Of a stretch of 64,000 nt of DNA, positions 17,216 to 28,191 are shown piece after piece. Positions within the stretch are counted from its first letter, which is position 1. Each line of letters begins with the position of its first letter. The stretch spans positions 62,001-126,000 of the forward strand of contig NZ_NCSY01000014.1 in NCBI RefSeq assembly GCF_002156875.1, in the 5' to 3' direction. The DNA is from Bacillus sp. EAC (GTDB taxonomy: Bacteria; Bacillota; Bacilli; Bacillales; Bacillaceae_G). Made by a program: the position numbers and the translations under genes. Below the pieces are notes generated by a model. It did no database searches. It was not told where the DNA came from and saw only the letters and a program-made list of their open reading frames with translations.

Positions 17216-17288
17216 CGTTTTAAATAAAGAAACCGGGTCTTTATTTAAAACGTTAATATAAATTAGAGATTAGTATTTACTAATCTCT
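17216..17288. repeat. Two perfect inverted repeats between yqzM and holA
   Basis: A 15-bp perfect inverted repeat (CGTTTTAAATAAAGA, 7-nt loop, complement) lies at 17216-17252. A second, 11 bp with a 2-nt loop (AGAGATTAGTA / TACTAATCTCT), lies at 17265-17288. Both sit upstream of two divergent genes. Neither has a clear T run, so they are not ordinary terminators; operator or leader RNA structures are possible. Confidence 0.75.
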
Positions 17289-17347
17289 TCCTTCTAATGT
17301 AGGACATGTTATACTATATTAAGAAAATTAGTGTAGGGGAGCAAAAC

Positions 17348-18352
17348 ATGATTACCGATTTACATAAAAAATTGAAAAAAGATGTATCACCGATGTACTT
17401 GCTGGTTGGTACTGAAGATTTTTTACTTCAAGAAGCAGAAACAGCGATCGTGAAAGCAGCCTTACAAGGTGAAATTGATGATTTTAACTTTCAAACATAT
17501 GACTTAAAAGAAGCTTACTTAAGCGAAGCACTTGAAGACGCTCAAACACCATCTTTTTTTGGTGGTCACAAAGTGATTATTATTAAGTCGTGCGCTTTTC
17601 TAACTGCTCAAAAAGAAAAAATTGTACAAGACATAGAGCCTTTATTTGATTACATAGAGAACCCATCGCCATTTACTACAGTTGTTTTTGTTGCGCCATT
17701 TGAAAAATTGGATGAACGTAAAAAAGTTACGAAAGCATTGAAAAAACTAGTCGAAATTGTTGAATGTCATCCGGTAGAAGTAAATAATTTAGATAGTTGG
17801 ATTACAGAACAATTTTCAGGAAATGTTTCGATTTCAAAGGGTGCAGTTGAAACATTAAAGTTACTTGTTGGAAATAATTTATCTATTTTGAAGCTGGAAT
17901 GTGAAAAGCTACAGTTATTTGTAGGGGATGAAGGCGAAGTTACTGCTGAGTTAGTTGAATTAATGGTTGCTAAAACGATTGAGCAGAACGTCTTTTCACT
18001 TATAGAAAAAACAGCTGCTAGACAAACAACTGATGCTTTAAAAATTTTACATGAGCTTCTATATATAGGGGAAGAACCAATAAAAGTTGTAGCTTTATTA
18101 GCAAGTCAATTTAGATTGCTTTATGAAATTAAACAACTATCAAGCAACGGGTATTCTAATAATCAGATAGCTTCTTCGGTTGGTGTATCTCCAGGAAGAG
18201 TCTTTTACGGACAAAAACAGGCAAATCACTTTCAAGCAAGTGAGTTAAAAGAAGCAATTCGTTTGATCGCTAAAGCAGATTATAATATGAAGACTGGTCA
18301 AGGGGATAAAGTGCTAATATTGGAAATGTTAATTTTACAAATGAATAAATAA
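17348..18352 (+). CDS. holA: DNA polymerase III delta subunit
   Basis: Clamp-loader subunit that opens the sliding clamp. 334 residues; the N-terminus MITDLHKKLKKDVSPMYLLVGTEDFLLQEA is characteristic, followed by the AAA+-like fold (SFFGGHKVIIIKSC) and the C-terminal collar domain (ALLASQFRLLYEIKQL). ATG 17348 follows TGTAGGGGAGCAAAAC. An earlier in-frame ATG at 17306 overlaps the promoter region (TATACT near 17310) and adds no family residues. Confidence 0.95.
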   Translation: MITDLHKKLKKDVSPMYLLVGTEDFLLQEAETAIVKAALQGEIDDFNFQTYDLKEAYLSEALEDAQTPSFFGGHKVIIIKSCAFLTAQKEKIVQDIEPLFDYIENPSPFTTVVFVAPFEKLDERKKVTKALKKLVEIVECHPVEVNNLDSWITEQFSGNVSISKGAVETLKLLVGNNLSILKLECEKLQLFVGDEGEVTAELVELMVAKTIEQNVFSLIEKTAARQTTDALKILHELLYIGEEPIKVVALLASQFRLLYEIKQLSSNGYSNNQIASSVGVSPGRVFYGQKQANHFQASELKEAIRLIAKADYNMKTGQGDKVLILEMLILQMNK

Positions 18353-18360
18353 ACACGAAA

Positions 18361-18388
18361 AAATGGTGTCTCAAATGAGACACCATTT
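18361..18388. terminator. Bidirectional terminator between holA and rpsT
   Basis: A 12-bp perfect stem AAATGGTGTCTC / GAGACACCATTT with a 4-nt loop between two convergent genes. The A/T edges give weak T tracts on both sides. Confidence 0.8.
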
Positions 18389-18394
18389 AATTCA

Positions 18395-18661
18395 TTACGC
18401 GTTCATAGCGTTAACTTGTTTAGCTAAACGAGATTTTTGACGTGAAGCAGCGTTTTTATGGATTAGATTGCTGTTTACAGCTTTATCTAATTTTTTAGAA
18501 GCAGTTAATAAAGCTTCTTTCGCTTTTTCAGTTTCGTTATTAGTAACTAAAGCTTCAACTGTTTTCACTGCAGTACGCATTTCTGATTTAACAGAAGCGT
18601 TGTGAGCACGATGAGCCTCAGCTGTTTTTACACGTTTAATCGCTGATTTAATATTTGGCAT
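18395..18661 (-). CDS. rpsT: 30S ribosomal protein S20
   Basis: 88 residues beginning [23 protein letters not shown], the standard S20 N-terminus, with a basic helical bundle that binds 16S rRNA. ATG 18661 follows GGAGGTGAAAGGT. An open frame continues upstream to 18751 but is not S20. The leader contains a small hairpin (TCGAG...CTCGA near 18683-18702), whose role is unknown. Position and orientation are as in B. subtilis. Confidence 0.97.
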   Translation of the reverse strand: MPNIKSAIKRVKTAEAHRAHNASVKSEMRTAVKTVEALVTNNETEKAKEALLTASKKLDKAVNSNLIHKNAASRQKSRLAKQVNAMNA

Positions 18662-18881
18662 ACCTTTCACCTCCCGAATGCAGTCGAGAAATTGGCCCTC
18701 GATTACAAATAGAACAAAACTTATTTTATCAAAACAAGTACCAATTTGCAATAGAATTCATAAAGCTATTTTCGCCTTTTTAAAAGAAAAATAAACAATT
18801 CGTTTAGAATTGGTAACATCTAGCTAAACTACATAAGAAGAGACTAGTTAAATTTAGATGAGTATTATGGAGGCTAGAAAG

Positions 18882-19982
18882 ATGAGTGAGTTAGATTTAA
18901 GTCAATATAGTGTTCGAACTGATTTAGCAGTAGAAGCAAAAGAGATGCTACAAGAGCGAGAACAAACGAAGGAAGAAATTACCGGTATTATTGTTAAAGA
19001 GCGCGAAGTTGAGGGTGTGAGTATTTCACATGTTCATATTAAAGAATCTGCATCTGAAAGAATAGGTAAAAAACCTGGTAATTATTTAACGTTACAAGTA
19101 CAAGGTATACGTGAACAAGATACTGAACTGCAAGATAAAGTTGAAAGAGTTTTTGCAAATGAGTTTTCTGCTTTCCTAAAGAATTTAGGAATTACTGAAG
19201 ATCAAACATGTTTAGTAGTAGGGTTAGGAAATTGGAATGTAACTCCGGATGCACTAGGACCGATGGTTGTTGAAAATTTAGTGGTTACAAAGCATCTTTT
19301 TGAATTGCAACCTGAAAGCGTTCAAGATGGCTATCGACCAGTTTGTGCTTTATCTCCTGGTGTAATGGGAATTACTGGCATTGAAACAAGTGATATTATT
19401 TCGGGTGTTATCGATAAAGTAAAACCAGATTTTGTCATTGCAATTGATGCACTTGCGGCAAGATCGATTGAAAGAGTTAATACGACAATTCAGATAACTG
19501 ATAACGGAATACATCCAGGTTCAGGTATTGGAAATAAGCGTAAAGAATTAAGTAAAGAAACATTAGGCATACCTGTTATTGCGATTGGAGTTCCAACAGT
19601 TGTAGATGCTGTAGCAATCACTAGTGATACGATTGACTTTATACTTAAACATTTTGGTCGTGAAATGAAAGAAGGGGATAAACCTGCTAAAGCTTTAATC
19701 CCTTCAGGCATGGCTTTCGGAGAAAAGAAAAAATATACCGAGGATGACTTACCTGGTGAAAAAGAAAGAATGGCATTTATGGGTATTGTAGGAACACTTG
19801 AGGAAGATGAAAAACGAAAATTAATTCACGAGGTATTATCACCCCTTGGCCATAACTTAATGGTAACACCAAAAGAGGTAGATACTTTTATAGAAGATAT
19901 GGCAAATATTATCGCTGGTGGAATGAATGCAGCACTACATGCCAAAATTAACCAAGATAATATTGGGTCGTATACCCATTAA
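18882..19982 (+). CDS. gpr: GPR, spore protease for small acid-soluble proteins
   Basis: Endopeptidase that degrades SASPs during germination; an A25-family aspartic-type protease made as a zymogen in the forespore. 366 residues; the N-terminal [11 protein letters not shown] resembles the SASP-like self-cleavage region removed on activation. Conserved core: [44 protein letters not shown] and [16 protein letters not shown] 18882 follows TATGGAGGCTAGAAAG; an in-frame ATG at 18858 is poorer. Expected to be sigma-G controlled, but no convincing sigma-G promoter was seen. spoIIP, next in B. subtilis, is absent. Confidence 0.95.
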   Translation: MSELDLSQYSVRTDLAVEAKEMLQEREQTKEEITGIIVKEREVEGVSISHVHIKESASERIGKKPGNYLTLQVQGIREQDTELQDKVERVFANEFSAFLKNLGITEDQTCLVVGLGNWNVTPDALGPMVVENLVVTKHLFELQPESVQDGYRPVCALSPGVMGITGIETSDIISGVIDKVKPDFVIAIDALAARSIERVNTTIQITDNGIHPGSGIGNKRKELSKETLGIPVIAIGVPTVVDAVAITSDTIDFILKHFGREMKEGDKPAKALIPSGMAFGEKKKYTEDDLPGEKERMAFMGIVGTLEEDEKRKLIHEVLSPLGHNLMVTPKEVDTFIEDMANIIAGGMNAALHAKINQDNIGSYTH

Positions 19983-19999
19983 GTAGTGAGGAGAAACCG

Positions 20000-20350
20000 A
20001 TGAAATATATGCTTCGGTATTTTACTTTAATAATTATTTGTACAATTACTATTTTTAGCTGTATGCAAATTGCTAAAAACGGAATAAGTAAAGTAACTTC
20101 AACTGATTACTATCACGTGAATGACGTTGTAACTTTAGCAAAAAAAGATGGGAAAGCTGGAGCGGTGGTTTTCGGTAAGGACTATACGGACAGAGGAATC
20201 GCTATTCGTGAAGAGCATTTAGAGAAGTTAGGTGCATTCAACTATTTTACAGCTGTCGGAAAAGGTCTGACGAAAATCGTCACTTATATTACTGAGGAAG
20301 GAGTTAAGATTTTTGAAAAAATTCCTTCAGTTATTGATAAATTAAGATAG
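20000..20350 (+). CDS. yqxA: YqxA family protein (DUF3679)
   Basis: A 116-residue protein with an N-terminal membrane helix ([20 protein letters not shown]) and a short outside domain. Sequence pattern and its place directly before lepA match YqxA of B. subtilis, whose function is unknown. ATG 20000 follows GTGAGGAGAAACCG. It starts 17 bp after gpr, with no room for spoIIP. Co-transcription with gpr suggests a sporulation role. Confidence 0.75.
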   Translation: MKYMLRYFTLIIICTITIFSCMQIAKNGISKVTSTDYYHVNDVVTLAKKDGKAGAVVFGKDYTDRGIAIREEHLEKLGAFNYFTAVGKGLTKIVTYITEEGVKIFEKIPSVIDKLR

Positions 20351-20389
20351 TCCTTCTGAACTTGATTCGACATATACTGCTAATAGAGA

Positions 20390-20419
20390 TTGTATATTGG
20401 CCTATATTTTTGATATAAT
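20390..20419 (+). promoter_or_regulatory. lepA: Candidate sigma-A promoter of lepA
   Basis: TTGTAT at 20390-20395, 18-nt spacer, TATAAT at 20414-20419, about 40 nt before the lepA ATG and after the yqxA stop. Confidence 0.6.
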
Positions 20420-20459
20420 CAAAACTATCTATGCTGTCGAGAAATTTAGGAGTGATGAA

Positions 20460-22280
20460 ATGAATAAAGAGTCAAGATCAGAAAGACAAAAGAGAATTAG
20501 AAACTTTTCAATCATCGCGCACATTGACCATGGAAAATCTACATTAGCAGATAGAATTCTTGAGAAAACAAATGCATTAACACAGCGTGAGATGAAATCT
20601 CAGCTTTTAGACTCAATGGATTTAGAACGTGAACGTGGAATTACCATAAAATTAAATGCTGTGCAATTACAATATAAAGCGAAAGATGGAGAAGAATATA
20701 TTCTTCATTTAATTGATACCCCAGGTCATGTCGACTTCACATATGAAGTTTCACGAAGCTTAGCTGCTTGTGAAGGTGCAATCTTAGTTGTCGATGCTGC
20801 ACAAGGAATCGAAGCCCAAACATTAGCAAACGTATATTTGGCGTTAGATAATGATTTGGAAATTCTACCGGTTATTAATAAAATTGACTTACCAAGTGCT
20901 GATCCAGAACGAGTTCGTCAAGAAGTTGAAGAAGTAATTGGGTTAGATGCTTCTGAAGCAGTATTAGCTTCTGCAAAAGCTGGAATCGGAATCGAAGAAA
21001 TACTTGAGCAAGTTGTAGCAAAAGTACCAGCTCCTACAGGAGACCCAGATGCACCATTAAAAGCCCTAATTTTTGATTCGTTATTCGATCCATACCGTGG
21101 AGTAGTAGCATATATTCGAATTGTAGAAGGAACGGTTAAGGTCGGTCAAAAAATTAAAATGATGGCAACCGGAAAAGAGTTTGAAGTTGTTGAAGCTGGT
21201 GTTTTCACACCACGTACAACACAAAGGGAAGAATTAACAGTTGGAGATGTAGGGTTCCTTACTGCATCAATTAAAAATGTTGGTGATACTCGTGTAGGTG
21301 ATACGATTACACTAGCAGATAACCCTGCAATTGAACCTCTAGCAGGCTATCGAAAAATGAACCCAATGGTATTCTGTGGTTTATATCCAATTGATACTTC
21401 TAAATACAATGACTTACGTGATGCTTTAGAAAAACTTCAATTGAATGATGCAGCTCTTCAATTTGAAGCAGAAACTTCTCAAGCGTTAGGTTTTGGTTTC
21501 CGTTGTGGATTTTTAGGCTTGTTACACATGGAAATCATCCAAGAGCGTATTGAACGTGAATTTAAAATCGACTTAATTACAACTGCGCCAAGCGTTATTT
21601 ATAGTGTTTACACAACAAAAGGTGATTTGATTACAGTCGATAACCCAGCACATATGCCAGATCCTCAATCGATTGAACGTGTTGAAGAGCCTTACGTTAA
21701 AGCTAAAATTATGGTTCCAAACGATTATGTTGGAGCGATCATGGAGCTTTGTCAAAAGAAACGTGGTAACTTTATCGATATGCAATATTTAGATGCAAAT
21801 CGTGTTTCATTAACTTATGAAATTCCATTATCAGAAATCGTTTACGACTTCTTTGACCAATTAAAATCAAGTACAAAAGGCTATGCTTCATTTGACTATG
21901 AATTAATCGGATACAAAGCGTCTAAACTTGTGAAGATGGATATTTTATTAAATGGTGAACAAGTTGATGCTTTATCATTTATCGTTCATAGAGATTCTGC
22001 ATATGATCGCGGTAAAATAATTGTTGAAAAGCTTAAAGAACTTATTCCAAGACAACAATTCGAAGTACCAGTTCAAGCGGCAATCGGACAAAAAATCGTT
22101 GCTCGATCAACAATCAAATCAATGGGTAAAAACGTATTAGCAAAATGTTACGGTGGAGATATCTCTCGTAAACGTAAGCTATTAGATAAGCAAAAAGAAG
22201 GTAAAAAACGAATGAAAGCTGTTGGTTCTGTTGAAGTACCACAAGAAGCATTCATGGCTGTTTTACGAATGGATGACTAA
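20460..22280 (+). CDS. lepA: Elongation factor 4 (LepA)
   Basis: Translational GTPase of the EF-G family that acts on stalled or assembling ribosomes. 606 residues with G1 [10 protein letters not shown]2 [10 protein letters not shown]3 DTPGHVDF and G4 NKIDLP. The LepA-specific C-terminal domain ends in [36 protein letters not shown] 20460 follows TTTAGGAGTGATGAA. The frame is open upstream to 20397, but that stretch overlaps the promoter. Confidence 0.97.
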   Translation: MNKESRSERQKRIRNFSIIAHIDHGKSTLADRILEKTNALTQREMKSQLLDSMDLERERGITIKLNAVQLQYKAKDGEEYILHLIDTPGHVDFTYEVSRSLAACEGAILVVDAAQGIEAQTLANVYLALDNDLEILPVINKIDLPSADPERVRQEVEEVIGLDASEAVLASAKAGIGIEEILEQVVAKVPAPTGDPDAPLKALIFDSLFDPYRGVVAYIRIVEGTVKVGQKIKMMATGKEFEVVEAGVFTPRTTQREELTVGDVGFLTASIKNVGDTRVGDTITLADNPAIEPLAGYRKMNPMVFCGLYPIDTSKYNDLRDALEKLQLNDAALQFEAETSQALGFGFRCGFLGLLHMEIIQERIEREFKIDLITTAPSVIYSVYTTKGDLITVDNPAHMPDPQSIERVEEPYVKAKIMVPNDYVGAIMELCQKKRGNFIDMQYLDANRVSLTYEIPLSEIVYDFFDQLKSSTKGYASFDYELIGYKASKLVKMDILLNGEQVDALSFIVHRDSAYDRGKIIVEKLKELIPRQQFEVPVQAAIGQKIVARSTIKSMGKNVLAKCYGGDISRKRKLLDKQKEGKKRMKAVGSVEVPQEAFMAVLRMDD

Positions 22281-22283
22281 TCG

Positions 22284-22400
22284 AAAAGTGGAGCAAGTTG
22301 GTCCAGCTCTGAAAGGAATGTCTCCGTTCATCTGAAGAAGTGGTGGTTTTTCCACTTCAAAGATTAATGGAATATTACCGAAGAGCTAACTTGAGAAACC
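22284..22400 (+). repeat. Structured intergenic repeat R2, forward copy
   Basis: About 117 bp able to fold into a long interrupted hairpin: CAAGTT/AACTTG and AGCTCT/AGAGCT outside, CCGTT/AATGG and ATCT/AGAT inside, and GAAGTGG/CCACTTC around the loop. An inverted copy with about 85% identity lies after hemW (23852-24010), so hemW is bracketed by inverted R2 copies. Starts like the R1 repeats (GAAAAGTGGA). No coding potential seen. Confidence 0.75.
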
Positions 22401-22404
22401 AGAC

Positions 22405-22560
22405 ACCACGAAAAGTGTAGGCGACTCGCCCTGCCCCGACAAGCATAAGACGAAGAACAGTAAAGGTTGGTTTTTAACCTTTGCAGTGCTTTGGCTTATG
22501 ACCTCGAGGGGCAAGGAGCCGGAACTAGACACCACGAAAAGTGTAGGCGACTCGGTCAAA
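22405..22560 (+). repeat. Structured intergenic repeat R1, copy with a truncated second unit
   Basis: About 125 bp from CACGAAAAGTGTAGG to GGAACTAGACA. The core is GCCCCGACAAGCATAAG paired with CTTATGACCTCGAGGGGC, and an inner stem AAAGGTTGG/...AACCTTT surrounds a loop. A second unit starts at 22532 but stops after about 30 bp. The same family occurs as two complete tandem units after dnaK. R1 and R2 share their ends (GAAAAGTG..., ...CTAGACA), so they may be variants of one element. Confidence 0.75.
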
Positions 22561-22630
22561 TGAGGAAGCACCTAAGCTGTTTAGTTAGACAAAAACATTA
22601 CGAAGATATACAATTCTAAAAGATAATTAC

Positions 22631-22681
22631 AAAAGTCCCTGAATCGATTCCTTTATGGGTATCAGATCCAGGGGCTTTTCG
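22631..22681 (+). terminator. Probable terminator upstream of hemW
   Basis: AAAAGTCCCTG pairs with CAGGGGCTTTT (one wobble) over a long loop, with TTTTC at the end. It probably terminates lepA transcription beyond the repeats. Confidence 0.6.
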
Positions 22682-22704
22682 TTACAAAGAAAAGAGGAGA
22701 AGAG

Positions 22705-23841
22705 ATGGTATCTTCTGTTTATATTCATATACCGTTTTGCCAACAAATTTGTTATTACTGTGACTTTAATAAATTCATGATGGATCGCCAGCCAGTGGAT
22801 CAATATTTAGAATACCTTGAAAAGGAAATAGTTCAGAGCTTAAAACGAAATCCCATAATGAATTTGAAAACTGTATTTGTTGGAGGAGGAACACCTACCG
22901 CACTTACAATACCCCAAACACAACGTCTAGTTGATATGATTAATCGACATATTATTAAAGGACAGAATGGCATTGAAATGACATTTGAAAGTAATCCGAA
23001 TGAGATTTCAAAAGAGAAACTCCAGATTCTAAAAGATGGTGGCGTAAATCGAATTAGTTTTGGTGCACAAACTTTTGATGAAGGCTTACTTAAGAAAATT
23101 GGTCGAACTCATTCACCAAATGAAATTGAAGAAGCAATTCAGACTGCAAGAGAGGTTGGAATTGAAAATATTAACCTTGATTTAATGTATGCATTGCCGG
23201 GACAAACAATGGACCAATTTGTTGATTCATTAGATAAAGCCATGGAGCTACCGATTCAACATATATCAGCTTATTCATTAATTATTGAACCGAAAACGGT
23301 TTTTTACATAGAAATGAATAGGGGAAAATTAAAGCCTGCCCCAGAAGAAGATGAAGCTGCAATGTATGACTTCTTAATGAAGTATTTAGAAGAAAAGGGC
23401 TTTCACCAATATGAAATCAGTAACTTTGAAAAAAATGGACTTGAAAGTAAACATAATCTTGTTTATTGGAATAATGAAGAGTATTTCGGATTTGGTGCTG
23501 GTGCTCATGGGTATATTAATGGAGTTAGATATTCAAATGCTGGGCCATTAAAGAAATATTTTCAATTAATTGATGAAACAGGTGTTTCAATTATTCATGA
23601 ACACACAGTAACCAAACAAGAGAAAATGGAAGAAGAAATGTTTCTGGGACTTCGAAAAATGAAAGGTGTTTCTCAAATAGAATTCCAAGCAAAATTTGGA
23701 GCTCCAATTAATGAAGTATTTCCAAATGTAATTGAGAAATTAACTAAAGATGGACTTGTTGAATTTGATCATGAATTCCTTCGATTAACTCACAAAGGAA
23801 AGTTATTAGGTAATGAAGTGTTTCAACAGTTTCTATTATAA
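22705..23841 (+). CDS. hemW: Radical SAM protein HemW (HemN-like)
   Basis: 378 residues with the radical SAM cluster motif CxxxCxYC (IPFCQQICYYCDF, residues 9-21), then VFVGGGTPTAL, FESNPNE, ISFGAQTF, NLDLMYALPGQT and HYQYEISNFEKNG-type segments. Genes at this locus were named hemN (coproporphyrinogen III oxidase). HemW-type members lack the extra N-terminal cysteine arrangement of true HemN and act in heme insertion or trafficking, which fits this sequence better. ATG 22705 follows AAAGAGGAGAAGAG. Flanked on both sides by inverted R2 repeats. Confidence 0.88.
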   Translation: MVSSVYIHIPFCQQICYYCDFNKFMMDRQPVDQYLEYLEKEIVQSLKRNPIMNLKTVFVGGGTPTALTIPQTQRLVDMINRHIIKGQNGIEMTFESNPNEISKEKLQILKDGGVNRISFGAQTFDEGLLKKIGRTHSPNEIEEAIQTAREVGIENINLDLMYALPGQTMDQFVDSLDKAMELPIQHISAYSLIIEPKTVFYIEMNRGKLKPAPEEDEAAMYDFLMKYLEEKGFHQYEISNFEKNGLESKHNLVYWNNEEYFGFGAGAHGYINGVRYSNAGPLKKYFQLIDETGVSIIHEHTVTKQEKMEEEMFLGLRKMKGVSQIEFQAKFGAPINEVFPNVIEKLTKDGLVEFDHEFLRLTHKGKLLGNEVFQQFLL

Positions 23842-23851
23842 GAAGTGATAG

Positions 23852-24010
23852 AGCTGAGCAAGCTCGTTCCACATTTCTTTATTGTCTAGTTCCACGAGCT
23901 AGCTCTTCGGTAATATTCCATTAATCCTTGAAGTGGAAAAATCACCACTTCTTCAGATTAACGGAGATATTCCTCTCAGAGCTGAGCAAGCTCGTTCCAC
24001 ATTTCTTTTT
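23852..24010 (-). repeat. Structured intergenic repeat R2, inverted copy
   Basis: Reverse-complement copy of the R2 element at 22284. It has landmarks GAAGAAGTGG...CCACTTC, TTAATGGAATATTACCGAAG and CTCAGCTCTGAGAGGAATAT. A 30-bp segment beginning AGAGCTGAGCAAGCTCG is directly repeated at about 23850 and 23979, so part of a second unit is present. Lies just before the hrcA promoter. Confidence 0.75.
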
Positions 24011-24013
24011 TAA

Positions 24014-24079
24014 TTGACATTATAAATAGGATTTGTTAAGTTAATAATATATTTAGCACTCGCTAGTCAAGAGTGCTAA
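24014..24079 (+). promoter_or_regulatory. hrcA promoter region with CIRCE operator
   Basis: A perfect CIRCE element TTAGCACTC-N9-GAGTGCTAA lies at 24053-24079, the HrcA binding site of class I heat-shock operons. TTGACA at 24014-24019 is the likely -35; the -10 is in the TTAATAAT stretch about 24037-24048. HrcA should therefore repress its own operon, with DnaK/GroE feedback as in B. subtilis. Confidence 0.95.
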
Positions 24080-24093
24080 TAGAGGTGATAAAC

Positions 24094-25122
24094 ATGTTGA
24101 CAGAAAGACAGTTATTGATTCTTCAAATCATTATCGATGACTTTATTCGCATGGCACAGCCTGTAGGTTCAAGAAGTTTATCTAAAAAAGAAGGTATTTC
24201 ATTTAGTTCTGCAACTATACGAAATGAGATGGCAGATTTAGAGGATTTAGGCTATTTAGAGAAACCTCATAGCTCTGCAGGTCGTATACCTTCTGAAAAA
24301 GGGTATCGTTTTTATGTTGACCATTTATTATCACCACAGCTTATTAATGAAGATGATGTGCGTTCCGTTAAGAGTATTTTCGCTGAGCGTATTTTCGAAA
24401 TTGAAAAGCTAGTGAAAAACTCTGCCGATATATTATCTGATTTAACAAATTACACAACTATTGCACTTGGTCCAAAGGTTTCCGAGAATAAGTTGAAAAG
24501 CATACAACTTATACCGATTGGTCCAAATCAAGCAGTCTCTATTATTGTGACAGATACCGGTATCGTAAAAAATCGTACCGTTACAATTCCGCCTGGTGTA
24601 TCAATGAGTGATATTGAAAAAATGGTAAATATATTAAATGAACGTTTAGTAAATGTACCAATCCATCAAATAAATGACAAACTTTATAAAGAAGTTGCAA
24701 TGATTTTAAAATCACATATATCGAATTATGAAAGTGTCATTAAAATGGTAGGTAGCTCGATTGATGTACCGATTGAACAAAAACTGTTTTTAAGTGGGAA
24801 GACCAATATATTAGCTCAACCTGAATTTCATGATGTTGAAACAATGAGGATATTGCTCAACATGATTGAACGGAAGGATGAATTAAAAAGTATTCTCCCG
24901 ATTGAACAGATGGGGTTAAGTGTCAAAATTGGTAAGGAAAATGAAAAGTCTGGGTTAGAAAATGTAAGTATTATTAGTGCAACCTATTCGTTAGGTCAAA
25001 ATCAAATTGGTACGATCGCTGTATTAGGTCCAACTAGAATGGAATATTCTCGTGTGATTTCATTAATGCATTTATTAACAGGGCATATAAATTTATTATT
25101 TTCATCTAAGGATGTTGAATAA
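24094..25122 (+). CDS. hrcA: Heat-inducible transcription repressor HrcA
   Basis: 342 residues: an N-terminal winged helix ([66 protein letters not shown]), a GAF-like dimerisation core and a C-terminal part ending in [12 protein letters not shown] 24094 follows AGAGGTGATAAAC; the frame is open from a GTG at 24073 inside CIRCE, which is not the start. First gene of hrcA-grpE-dnaK. Confidence 0.96.
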   Translation: MLTERQLLILQIIIDDFIRMAQPVGSRSLSKKEGISFSSATIRNEMADLEDLGYLEKPHSSAGRIPSEKGYRFYVDHLLSPQLINEDDVRSVKSIFAERIFEIEKLVKNSADILSDLTNYTTIALGPKVSENKLKSIQLIPIGPNQAVSIIVTDTGIVKNRTVTIPPGVSMSDIEKMVNILNERLVNVPIHQINDKLYKEVAMILKSHISNYESVIKMVGSSIDVPIEQKLFLSGKTNILAQPEFHDVETMRILLNMIERKDELKSILPIEQMGLSVKIGKENEKSGLENVSIISATYSLGQNQIGTIAVLGPTRMEYSRVISLMHLLTGHINLLFSSKDVE

Positions 25123-25149
25123 ATTCATTGTACTTAGTAACAATGAATT
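25122..25149 (+). other. Hairpin in the hrcA-grpE spacer
   Basis: AATTCATTGT and ACAATGAATT, a perfect 10-bp stem with an 8-nt loop, begins at the last base of the hrcA stop and has no T run. In B. subtilis the dnaK operon mRNA is, as I recall, processed between hrcA and grpE, and this hairpin could mark or protect such a processed 5' end. Confidence 0.6.
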
Positions 25150-25178
25150 ACATATAAAAAATAGGAGGTGAAGGTGAC

Positions 25179-25757
25179 ATGACAGATCGTCAAGAGGATC
25201 TTGTAAAAGATGAAGCTGTTACTGATGAAGTAGTAAATGAAGAAACTACTGTTGAAGAACCTTCAGTCTTTACAGAAGAAGAAAAAACAGAAGCAGTTGA
25301 TTCAATCGAAGACGAAATTCAAAAACTTCGTGCTGAGATAGATGAAAAAGAAAACAAGTTTTTGCGTCTACATGCTGACTTTGAAAATTACAAACGTCGT
25401 GCACTTTTAGACCAACAATCATTAATGACTTACCGCGCTCAAAGCTTAGTATCTGATCTTTTACCAGTACTAGATAACTTTGAACGAGCTTTACAGGTTG
25501 AAGCTTCAGATGAACAAACTGCATCGTTTAAACAAGGTATGGAAATGGTTTACCGCCTACTAGTTGAAGCAGTGAAAAAAGAAGGCGTAGAAGAAATTCC
25601 AGCTATTGGAGAACAGTTTGATCCGAATTTCCATCAGGCTGTAATGCAAGAAAGTGATTCTTCAAAACCATCAAATGAAGTGTTACAAGAATTCCAAAAG
25701 GGATACAAGTTGAAAGACAGAGTAATCCGTCCTTCAATGGTTAAAGTAAACGAGTAA
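25179..25757 (+). CDS. grpE: Nucleotide exchange factor GrpE
   Basis: 192 residues. An acidic disordered N-terminus (about residues 1-45) and a long coiled coil ([29 protein letters not shown]) precede the beta domain with the signature [11 protein letters not shown]...[17 protein letters not shown]. Releases ADP from DnaK and acts as a thermosensor in relatives. ATG 25179 follows ATAGGAGGTGAAGGTGAC. Confidence 0.96.
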   Translation: MTDRQEDLVKDEAVTDEVVNEETTVEEPSVFTEEEKTEAVDSIEDEIQKLRAEIDEKENKFLRLHADFENYKRRALLDQQSLMTYRAQSLVSDLLPVLDNFERALQVEASDEQTASFKQGMEMVYRLLVEAVKKEGVEEIPAIGEQFDPNFHQAVMQESDSSKPSNEVLQEFQKGYKLKDRVIRPSMVKVNE

Positions 25758-25843
25758 AATTGCTTTATTGCGTCTATTTGGTCGCAAAAGCATTTAAAAA
25801 AATGAATTAATTAAATCTAAAATATAATTTTTAAAGATTTTAG

Positions 25844-27679
<1,836 letters not shown>

Positions 27680-27680
27680 T

Positions 27681-27934
27681 AACGAAAAGTGGAAGGCGTT
27701 TGTTCAGCCCCGACAAGCATAAGAACAAGAATGGAAAAAGTTTGGTTTTTAACTTTTACAGTACTTGGGCTTATGACCTCGAGGGGCTAACGCCTGGATC
27801 TAGACAAAACGAAAAGTGGAAGGTGTTTGTTCAGCCCCGACAAGCATAAGAACAAGAACGGAAAAAGTTTGGTTTTTAACTTTTACAGTACTTGGGCTTA
27901 TGACCTCGAGGGGCTAACGCCTGGAACTAGACAA
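27681..27934 (+). repeat. Two tandem R1 repeats between dnaK and dnaJ
   Basis: Two direct units of 127 bp, starting at 27681 and 27808 and almost identical (differences such as GGCGTT/GGTGTT, AATGG/AACGG and GGATC/GGAAC). Each folds around AGCCCC...CATAAG paired with CTTATG...GGGGCT and an inner AAAAAGTTTGG/...AACTTTT stem. No open frame or ribosome binding site. The near identity indicates a recent duplication or concerted evolution. Confidence 0.9.
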
Positions 27935-27958
27935 TATATATATCTAAAACGTGAGGGA

Positions 27959-27995
27959 AGTCAAAGTCAGGGGAGTCTTGGCTTTGACTTTTTCT
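27959..27995 (+). terminator. Terminator downstream of dnaK
   Basis: Stem AAGTCAAAG/CTTTGACTT with a 14-nt loop, then TTTTTCTC. It lies after the tandem R1 units, so these are probably in the 3' untranslated region of the dnaK transcript. Confidence 0.82.
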
Positions 27996-28097
27996 CATTT
28001 TAAGAAAGTATAAATTGGCTGCAATGATGATTACTCGACGTAGTAACCAATTTAGAATAAAGTATAAGTGCAACTATGCCTCTGACTTAACCTAAAA

Positions 28098-28126
28098 GGC
28101 TCGTCAGTCGACGAGTTTTCTTTATT
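28098..28126 (+). terminator. Second terminator before dnaJ
   Basis: Perfect stem CTCGTC-AGTC-GACGAG followed by TTTTCTTT, about 65 nt before the dnaJ ribosome binding site. With the terminator at 27959 it isolates dnaJ from dnaK. Confidence 0.8.
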
Positions 28127-28191
28127 TTCTTTAAGAAAAGAACAGGATATGTTAAAATATTCTTTATGTGAAAGGAGCGGATTGAAATACT

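Noticed and set aside
22386-22571. Short minus-strand frame in the repeat after lepA
   Set aside because: It lies within R1/R2 repeat DNA, contains the repeat unit translated twice and has no ribosome binding site.
24073-24093. Upstream GTG start for hrcA
   Set aside because: It lies inside the CIRCE operator, and the ATG at 24094 has the ribosome binding site and the normal HrcA N-terminus.
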